A stretch of 10,153 nt of DNA, taken from JALZEG01 sp035942255. Its GTDB lineage: Bacteria; Actinomycetota; CADDZG01; WHSQ01. Each line of letters begins with the position of its first letter. Position 1 is the first letter of the stretch. Of this stretch, positions 5,886 through 10,153 are shown one piece after another. The DNA lies in the NCBI GenBank assembly GCA_035942255.1, contig DASZDG010000016.1, forward strand, positions 1 to 10,153, read 5' to 3'. The position numbers and the translations under genes are program-made. Below the pieces are notes generated by a model. The model did no database searches. It was given only the letters and a program-made list of their open reading frames with translations, and was not told the DNA's origin.

Positions 5886-7253
5886 TCAGCAGTAGACGTA
5901 CGGGTCTTCGTTCTTCCCGACGCCCTGCCCCAGCACCGCGAGCTGGTCCCAGTACGCGTGCCGCGCCTCCATGTTCGCGGTCATGAAGTCGCACGCCTCC
6001 TGCGGCTTAGTGCGCTTCGGCTTGCCGCCGATGCCGAGGTGCGCCAGCGTCTCCTTGACGACCTCGAACTGCCGCGTGGGCGAGATCAGCCCCCAGCCGG
6101 TCTGCACCCAGGGGGCCGCGTCGTTCACCGGCACCGAGGTGGGGTCGGGGCCGCCCTCGGTCCCGTAGTCCGCGGTCTTCGGGTAGTACGCGGCCTCCTC
6201 GAGCGCACGGCGCATGTCCCACACCGTGAGGCCGAGCGTGCCGGCGACGAGCAGGGGCTCGCCCTTCCCGGCGGAGACGATCCCGCCGCTGTGTCCAGCG
6301 ACGCGCCGCGCCTCGAGGAGCACCTTCGAGAACGTCCCGGCGCTGCGCGGCGTCGCGAAGCTGGTGCCGCCGACCTCCCGCAGGCCCTCCTCGCAGCTGC
6401 GGCAGTACGGCAGCTCCTGCGTGAAGTCGCCGACGAAATCGGGCACCTGGCCGGACGAGACCTGACGGCCCTGGCTCGCGCCCTCCTCGAAGCCGGCGAT
6501 GCCGATGCTCCACCAGGGGCCGGACGTCTCGTCTAGCCCCGAGTACGTCGGGTCGTTCGCAGCGGCGCCGAAGTGGGCCTTGCCGTTCTCGACGACGCCC
6601 GTGTAGCTGTTCGAGAGGTGCTTGAGCGTGGGGTAGCTCGTCGCGGGCCCGTAGCTCGTGCTGACGATGTCGACCGCCGGGTGCGTGAACGCCCACTCCT
6701 CCGACGCCTCGCTCATGTCCTCTACCGCGACGACGATCGCGTCGGGGTTCGCGGTCAACACCGAGGCCGCGGTGCCGATGCCGTGCGTGCTCGCGCTCCC
6801 GTCGGGACGCAGCCTCTGCTTCGCCGGCAGAAACGACACGCCGATCACGTTCGTCCCGGCGAACCAGTAGGGCTCGCCCTCCTCGATCTTGTCGAACTGG
6901 TCCTTCGCCGTCGCGAAGTCCGAGGCGAAGTCGCCGGTGCGGCGCACGCGGATGATGTGGTCTTTGTCGATGCCGAACTCCTTCAGCACCGCCGGCGTGA
7001 CGCTCGACGGCGCCTTCTTCCCGTAGAGCGTCCCGCCCTGGTGGAAGTACTCGTGGTACGGGTTGAAACCCGTGTCGATCACCGCGACGACGACGCGCGG
7101 AGTGACCTTACGGGGGGGCGGGTACGGGCTCGCATGAGCGACGGACGACAGCAGCGGCAGGGCGAGCGTGGCTGCCGCGAGGGCGCACACGGCGCGGCGC
7201 GGCAGGCGGGGGGTCTTGTCCATGAGCTCTTGGTTCGCCGCCCGGAGGGTCAT
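5886..7253 (-). CDS. Secreted S8-family (subtilisin-like) serine peptidase, divergent
   Basis: A 455-residue exported protease. An ATG at 7251-7253 opens the longest frame. A second ATG at 7221-7223 (residue 11) gives a cleaner signal peptide (MDKTPRLPRR, hydrophobic core, cleavage near VAHA-S) and may be the real start; neither has a well-spaced SD. The catalytic triad is visible. Asp60 lies in VVVAVIDTGFNPYHE, His157 in STHGIGTAAS, and Ser298 in GGTSFATPRSAG. Asn233 in GAAAND is the likely oxyanion residue. Three things are odd. The Asp-His interval is 97 residues against about 32 in subtilisin. The His motif is HGIGTA instead of HGTHVAG. No propeptide is obvious between the signal peptide and the catalytic Asp. 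CRSC (284-287) and Cys421/Cys455 may form disulfides, and the chain ends in YC. It is the last gene of a three-gene minus-strand operon, 9 bases after the propeller gene. Peptidase family is sure; substrate is unknown. Confidence 0.88.
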   Translation of the reverse strand: MTLRAANQELMDKTPRLPRRAVCALAAATLALPLLSSVAHASPYPPPRKVTPRVVVAVIDTGFNPYHEYFHQGGTLYGKKAPSSVTPAVLKEFGIDKDHIIRVRRTGDFASDFATAKDQFDKIEEGEPYWFAGTNVIGVSFLPAKQRLRPDGSASTHGIGTAASVLTANPDAIVVAVEDMSEASEEWAFTHPAVDIVSTSYGPATSYPTLKHLSNSYTGVVENGKAHFGAAANDPTYSGLDETSGPWWSIGIAGFEEGASQGRQVSSGQVPDFVGDFTQELPYCRSCEEGLREVGGTSFATPRSAGTFSKVLLEARRVAGHSGGIVSAGKGEPLLVAGTLGLTVWDMRRALEEAAYYPKTADYGTEGGPDPTSVPVNDAAPWVQTGWGLISPTRQFEVVKETLAHLGIGGKPKRTKPQEACDFMTANMEARHAYWDQLAVLGQGVGKNEDPYVYC

Positions 7254-7262
7254 CCCTCTCGG

Positions 7263-8462
7263 TCAGGGGGCTCCGACGCGGTAGACCTGCAGCCCGGCGA
7301 AGCGGTCGTTGACGAACACGAAGCGGCCCGAGCGGTCGAACTTCGCGGACCACGAGTCGGCGCCGTCGGAGACGTACCAGCCGATCTCCTTCGCCCCGTT
7401 GCCCTCGGCCCCCACGCCGACGCCGGCCATCGTCGAGACGTCCACGACGCGCACGCCGCCGGTGTGCCACGAGGCCGCCACTTTCGAGCCGTCGGGGGAG
7501 ACGCCGAAGACGTGTGACGTGCAGAGCCCGGCGTTCGTCCGCGCGGCCTCCGGTGTGACGAGCTCGGCCGGTTGCCACTCGCCGACGAGGGACATGTGCG
7601 GCTCCGCCTCGGCGTCCCACTCGTAGAAGTACAGCGCGCCGAGCGGGCATGGCGACGCCGCTCCGCCGCTCGCCTCGTCGCTGACGATCACGTGGCGCCC
7701 GTCGGGGGTGAAGTGGGCCTCGTGGTTGTGCGAGCAACCGGGGCACTGCAGGACCTCGAGCTCGACCGGGGTCGCGGGGTCGCTCGTGTCGAGCACCTGA
7801 ATCGCCGACATCGACGAGGCAACGGCGAACCTCCCGTCGGGGCTGAACTCGATGTCGTGGGGGCCGTGGTAGCCGGTGACGGACGCGGTCGTGAGGTGCC
7901 TCGGCTTCGCGGGGTCCGCGATCGACCACACCTCGTACTGCGGGAGGGCCGTCGCGACCACGTCGCCGTAGGAGACGTACAGGATCGGCTTCTTCGGGTG
8001 CGCCGTGACCGTGTGGCCGCCGCGGGCGACGATGCCGTACCCGGCTGGCTTCGGCTTGCGCGGGTTCGATATGTCGATCGTGTAGAAGCCCGTCTCGCCG
8101 GCGGGGAAGCAGACGTCCGCGGAGTGGGCGCCGTCCTCGCCGACCACCAGCGTCTTGCGGTCGTGCGAGACCTGGAGGAACGCCTGGTTACCGCCGCACG
8201 GGATCGAGGCGACGAGCTTCGGGCGCGCGGGGTCCTTCACGTCGAACACGCGGATCCCGCCGCTGGCTGCGTCGGCCGTGGACGTGAACAGGTAGTCGCG
8301 GCCCTTGATGCGCGTGACCGCGAGGTGCATCCCGTCGGCGTACTCGACCTCCGCGACCGGCTCGAGCCCGTTGCCGGCGCCGCGGACCGGGGGCGTCGCG
8401 GCGTGGACGGTGGAGCCGAGCGCGAGCACGAGCAGGGGCACGATCGCCCTGAGGAGCCTCAT
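7263..8462 (-). CDS. Secreted seven-bladed beta-propeller protein, LVIVD-like
   Basis: A 399-residue exported protein with signal peptide MRLLRAIVPLLVLALGSTVHA (residues 1-21). The rest repeats a propeller pattern in which segments like GIRVFDVKDPARPKLV, FYTIDISNPRKPKPAG, YEVWSIADPAKPRHLT and IQVLDTSDPATPVEL match LVIVD repeats. Seven inner-strand motifs can be lined up: MHLAVT, AFLQVSHD, GHTVTAHP, PHDIEFSPDG, NHEAHFTPDG, SHVFGVSPDG and WSAKFDRSG. Five of them carry His at the same position (H46, H150, H202, H247, H318); the others have Ala94 and Trp371. A CPGC pair (240-243) precedes H247, and further cysteines lie at 89, 118, 272 and 314. Equivalent histidines facing a propeller axis bind metal in some seven-bladed enzymes, so a metal site is possible but unproven. 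The gene is 75 bases downstream of the small NTR-like gene and 9 bases upstream of the peptidase gene. The ATG at 8460-8462 has a weak AGG nearby. Confidence 0.84.
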   Translation of the reverse strand: MRLLRAIVPLLVLALGSTVHAATPPVRGAGNGLEPVAEVEYADGMHLAVTRIKGRDYLFTSTADAASGGIRVFDVKDPARPKLVASIPCGGNQAFLQVSHDRKTLVVGEDGAHSADVCFPAGETGFYTIDISNPRKPKPAGYGIVARGGHTVTAHPKKPILYVSYGDVVATALPQYEVWSIADPAKPRHLTTASVTGYHGPHDIEFSPDGRFAVASSMSAIQVLDTSDPATPVELEVLQCPGCSHNHEAHFTPDGRHVIVSDEASGGAASPCPLGALYFYEWDAEAEPHMSLVGEWQPAELVTPEAARTNAGLCTSHVFGVSPDGSKVAASWHTGGVRVVDVSTMAGVGVGAEGNGAKEIGWYVSDGADSWSAKFDRSGRFVFVNDRFAGLQVYRVGAP

Positions 8463-8537
8463 GACCTGGAAATTCGGTGCCCCCGGCGACGGTCCTGCGC
8501 CGGAAGGTGTCCGCCTGGTGTCAGTGAGCGCGTTCGG

Positions 8538-9080
8538 TCAGGCGTTGCGCAGGCGCCGGATCAGCAGGAGCGCGGCGCCCGCGGCCCCCGCTAGCGCTCC
8601 GGCCGCCCACAGCGGAAAGCCCCCGTCGTCCGCGACCCCGGTGCGGAGGTCGTCCAGTGGGACGAACGTGCCCGCCGGGCGGAGGCGCTCGATCCGATCG
8701 GTGAAGCGGGTGGTGGCGCTGCAGCTGTTGTCGCTGAACGTGTCGCCGTGTCCGGCATACGGGAGGAAGAGGTAGGTCGTCCCCTCGCGGTAGTGGCGGT
8801 CGACGCTCGATACGGCGTTCATCGGCCCGGGTGGGTCGGCTGGGCCGCCGCGGACCTCGACACGGGCGTCGACGTCGCCCTTCCAGACCTCCGTCACCTC
8901 TACCGTCGCCCACCGCCCGTTGCTCGTCGTGTCGACGACGGTTCCGGCGAACGCGATGCGCGCGTCGCGCACGGCCCGACGGACCGGCGGCACCCCGGCG
9001 CACGAGGCGCGGGCCGGTCCGGCGAGCGCGGCGACGATCAGCGCCGCGGCCGCGAGTGAGGCCTTTCGTGACGAGCTCAT
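8538..9080 (-). CDS. Exported tail-anchored protein with TIMP/NTR-like domain
   Basis: A 180-residue protein. The frame is open upstream to 9383, but the ATG at 9078-9080 is chosen because it starts a signal peptide (MSSSRK, hydrophobic core, cleavage near ARA-S). The mature part begins SCAGV, with Cys27 nearly at the new N-terminus. It continues with ARIAFAGTVVDTTSNGRWATVEVTEVWKGD (a beta-barrel-like stretch, residues about 40-69), HYREGTTYLFLP (96-107) and DNSCSATTRF (118-126, Cys120). This pattern of an N-terminal Cys, a V-E-V-WKG strand, G-YLF and DN-C resembles the OB-fold NTR/TIMP-like domains of secreted bacterial proteins. A C-terminal membrane segment (about 155-174) followed by RRLRNA would anchor it facing outward. 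It is the first gene of the propeller-peptidase operon. The NTR-like call rests on pattern only, and inhibition of a protease is not implied by sequence. Confidence 0.78.
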   Translation of the reverse strand: MSSSRKASLAAAALIVAALAGPARASCAGVPPVRRAVRDARIAFAGTVVDTTSNGRWATVEVTEVWKGDVDARVEVRGGPADPPGPMNAVSSVDRHYREGTTYLFLPYAGHGDTFSDNSCSATTRFTDRIERLRPAGTFVPLDDLRTGVADDGGFPLWAAGALAGAAGAALLLIRRLRNA

Positions 9081-9082
9081 CT

Positions 9083-9132
9083 GAGGTTGGACGGCTCCGG
9101 CCTCGCCGCGGTTCCCGCGATGTGGCAACCTC
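9083..9132. repeat. Inverted 7-bp repeat at the two divergent start codons
   Basis: GAGGTTG at 9083-9089 and CAACCTC at 9126-9132 are perfect inverted copies separated by 36 bases. Each gene therefore has CAACCTC, followed by AG or GG, just before its ATG (9080 on the minus strand, 9138 on the plus strand). Neither start has a recognisable SD. It may be a binding site in two halves or a chance pair; I see no convincing -35/-10 in the 57-base gap. Confidence 0.35.
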
Positions 9133-9137
9133 GGACG

Positions 9138-9701
9138 ATGAGGAGGCTCGTGTTGCTCGTCGCCGCGGCGCTCGTGCTCCCGGTCGTGCCGGCCGCCGCG
9201 GACAGCGGCACGTTCCGGGATCCCGAAGAGCAGCCGTTCTGCGAGAGCCCCGACCCGTGTCCGGACGACGACTACATGGACTTCCGCCGGCTGACGTTCG
9301 GGCACGGCGACTCCGGCCGGACGCTGCGTCACGGCTTCTACACGGAGAAGCGGTGGAAGACGCGGCGGCTCGGCGGCCGGCACGGCACGACCATCGACAT
9401 CACGTTCAACACCGACCGCGACCAGCGGGGCGAGAGAAGCATCGAGATCCGGCGCAAGGACGGCGAGCTCCAGGCGCGCATGTTCCGCGGCAGGTACCTG
9501 TTGAAGCCGATCCCCGGAGACATCCGCGTGTGGAGGCCGGACCGCCGGAGCGTGAAGGTCGCGTTCGCCCCGCGCCTACTGGGCGAGCGGGTCCGCCGGT
9601 ACCGGTGGTACGTCGTCTGGTACGACCGGGGTCTCGCGTGCCCGGGCAGCTGCGGCAACGACTTCGCACCGAACAAGGGGTGGTACGAGCACCGGCTGTA
9701 G
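9138..9701 (+). CDS. Small secreted Cys-containing protein of unknown function
   Basis: A 187-residue protein. Frames with TTG 9087 and ATG 9120 are open upstream, but ATG 9138 gives a normal signal peptide (MRRLVLLVAAALVLPVVPAAA, cleavage near residue 21) and is preferred. The mature part starts with an acidic segment holding Cys35 and Cys41 (FCESPDPCPDDDY). A stretch of alternating strands follows (TIDITFNTDRD, SIEIRRKDGEL, RYRWYVVWYDRG). It ends in LACPGSCGNDFAPNKGWYEHRL-type sequence with Cys168 and Cys172. A final C-x-D-x-APN-x-G-W-x-H-L ending is something I associate with actinobacterial exported beta-sandwich proteins, but I cannot name the family. The four cysteines could form two disulfides. 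There is no membrane anchor. The gene is divergent from the NTR-like gene and converges on the VOC gene, sharing a hairpin with it. It has no SD, so leaderless or weak initiation is likely. Confidence 0.72.
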   Translation: MRRLVLLVAAALVLPVVPAAADSGTFRDPEEQPFCESPDPCPDDDYMDFRRLTFGHGDSGRTLRHGFYTEKRWKTRRLGGRHGTTIDITFNTDRDQRGERSIEIRRKDGELQARMFRGRYLLKPIPGDIRVWRPDRRSVKVAFAPRLLGERVRRYRWYVVWYDRGLACPGSCGNDFAPNKGWYEHRL

Positions 9702-9720
9702 AGACGCGCGCGGTCTCTAC
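9698..9720. terminator. Bidirectional hairpin containing both convergent stop codons
   Basis: GTAGAGAC (9698-9705) and GTCTCTAC (9713-9720) form a perfect 8-bp stem around the loop GCGCGCG. The TAG stop of the plus-strand gene (9699-9701) lies in the left arm. The TAG stop of the minus-strand gene (9717-9719) lies in the right arm. Both transcripts therefore fold the same stem at their ends. There is no T-tract on either side, but its position between convergent genes supports a shared terminator or 3' end stabiliser. Confidence 0.55.
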
Positions 9721-10097
9721 TCGTCCTCGAGCACGGCGAGGATGTTCCCCGCCGGGTCCGTGAACCACGCGATGTCCGGGCCACGGCCCCGCGCGATCCC
9801 CTTCTCGTCCTGGTCGAACCCCTCGTAGCGCTCGAACGTCACGCCGCGGCGGGTGAGCTCGTCGACCGCCGAGTCAACGTCCTCCACGGCGAAGTTCAGG
9901 ATCGTGTACGTCGCCGGGACGAAGTCCGGCTTCTGATAGACGAACGTGTCGCGGCCCCCGGCGAGGTGCAGGGTCAGCATCCCGTTGGCCTCGTCTGCGA
10001 CCGTCGTCCTCACCCCCAGCGTCTGCCCGTAGAACTCCTGCGCGCGTGCGACGTCGTCGACGGCGAACCCGCTGAACGCCTTCGTGTCCGCGAACAT
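9717..10097 (-). CDS. VOC-superfamily (glyoxalase/bleomycin-resistance fold) protein
   Basis: A 126-residue cytoplasmic protein with the two beta-alpha-beta-beta-beta units of the VOC fold: FSGFAVDDVARAQEFYGQTLG (8-28) as the first, and YTILNFAVEDVDSAVDELTRRG (64-85) followed by IAWFTDPAGNILAVLED (109-125) as the second. The start is fixed at ATG 10095-10097 by an excellent SD, AAAGGAG, seven bases upstream; a GTG at 10128-10130 in the same frame would add 11 unlikely residues. The usual metal ligands of glyoxalase-type enzymes are not obvious: no His in the first strand (FSGF) and Asn68 in the matching second one. It may be a non-metal VOC protein such as a binding or resistance type. The substrate is unknown. 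It converges on the small secreted protein gene. Confidence 0.86.
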   Translation of the reverse strand: MFADTKAFSGFAVDDVARAQEFYGQTLGVRTTVADEANGMLTLHLAGGRDTFVYQKPDFVPATYTILNFAVEDVDSAVDELTRRGVTFERYEGFDQDEKGIARGRGPDIAWFTDPAGNILAVLEDE

Positions 10098-10123
10098 CTC
10101 GGCTCCTTTCGCCTCGGCTCCTT
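10098..10123 (-). repeat. Tandem duplicated Shine-Dalgarno region before the VOC gene
   Basis: Read on the minus strand, AAGGAGCCGAG occurs twice, separated by GCGA, giving a 15-base period. The copy nearest the gene ends right at ATG 10097 and supplies its ribosome binding site. The outer copy has the same AAGGAG but no start codon at a useful distance. It looks like a slippage duplication and may act as a standby ribosome site. The remaining bases to the window edge (10124-10153) show no recognisable promoter. Confidence 0.6.
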
Positions 10124-10153
10124 CCCCCACTAGACCCCGCGGCTCTCCCGAAG

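Noticed and set aside
6573..7517. Plus-strand frame opposite the peptidase gene
   Set aside because: Shadow of the S8 peptidase and propeller genes; no supporting motif or RBS.
8483..8503. 6-bp hairpin CCGGCG/CGCCGG between the NTR-like and propeller genes
   Set aside because: Such stems are expected by chance at this GC content, there is no T-tract, and the genes around it appear to be one operon.
7572..8594. Long plus-strand frame opposite the propeller gene
   Set aside because: Composition is that of an antisense shadow (Arg, Val, Gly, Asp repeats) with no signal or domain. The minus-strand frame has signal peptide and propeller repeats.
9081..9383. Upstream extension of the NTR-like gene to 9383
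   Set aside because: It lies antisense to the divergent secreted protein gene, has biased composition, and would bury the signal peptide that starts at 9080.

Overview
The window is about 70% G+C and shows the strong third-position G/C bias of an actinobacterium. The gene content agrees: an HxlR regulator fused to an SCP2-like domain, an MmpL-type RND transporter, a Gly/Lys/Pro-linker lipoprotein, and several signal-peptide-bearing proteins of unknown role. I infer an Actinomycetota genome, possibly a little-studied soil or environmental lineage. Sequence alone does not fix the genus. There are no rRNA or tRNA genes, insertion sequences, CRISPR arrays or phage genes, so this is ordinary chromosome rather than a mobile island.

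Layout from left to right. Positions 2-556 (+) hold the C-terminal end of a TolB/PD40-type beta-propeller whose start lies outside the window. It converges on an HxlR-type repressor with a C-terminal SCP2-like domain (564-1250, -). The repressor is divergent from an MMPL transporter (1311-3506, +). The 60-bp gap between them carries a perfect 6-5-6 palindrome overlapping the likely promoter. A lipoprotein gene starting at an overlapping GTGA (3503-4414, +) is translationally coupled to the transporter. These three genes read as one module: a regulator that may sense a hydrophobic ligand, an export pump for hydrophobic or lipid cargo, and a membrane-anchored partner.

An MFS drug-efflux-like permease (4418-5716, -) converges on the lipoprotein gene with a 3-base gap. 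Its 169-base upstream region contains three hairpins, one of which probably ends the operon upstream.

A three-gene minus-strand operon of exported proteins follows, in transcription order: a small tail-anchored protein with a TIMP/NTR-like look (8538-9080), a seven-bladed LVIVD-like propeller with histidines at equivalent positions of five blades (7263-8462), and a divergent S8 subtilisin-family peptidase (5886-7253). A divergent gene for a small secreted Cys-containing protein lies at 9138-9701 (+). It converges on a VOC/glyoxalase-fold protein (9717-10097, -). The stop codons of these last two genes sit inside the two arms of one perfect inverted repeat.

The two points most worth pursuing are the lipid-sensing-looking HxlR-SCP2/MMPL/lipoprotein module and the exported propeller/protease/NTR-like operon. 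Neither is a system I can name from the literature. The component families are known, but the combined roles given here are inference.
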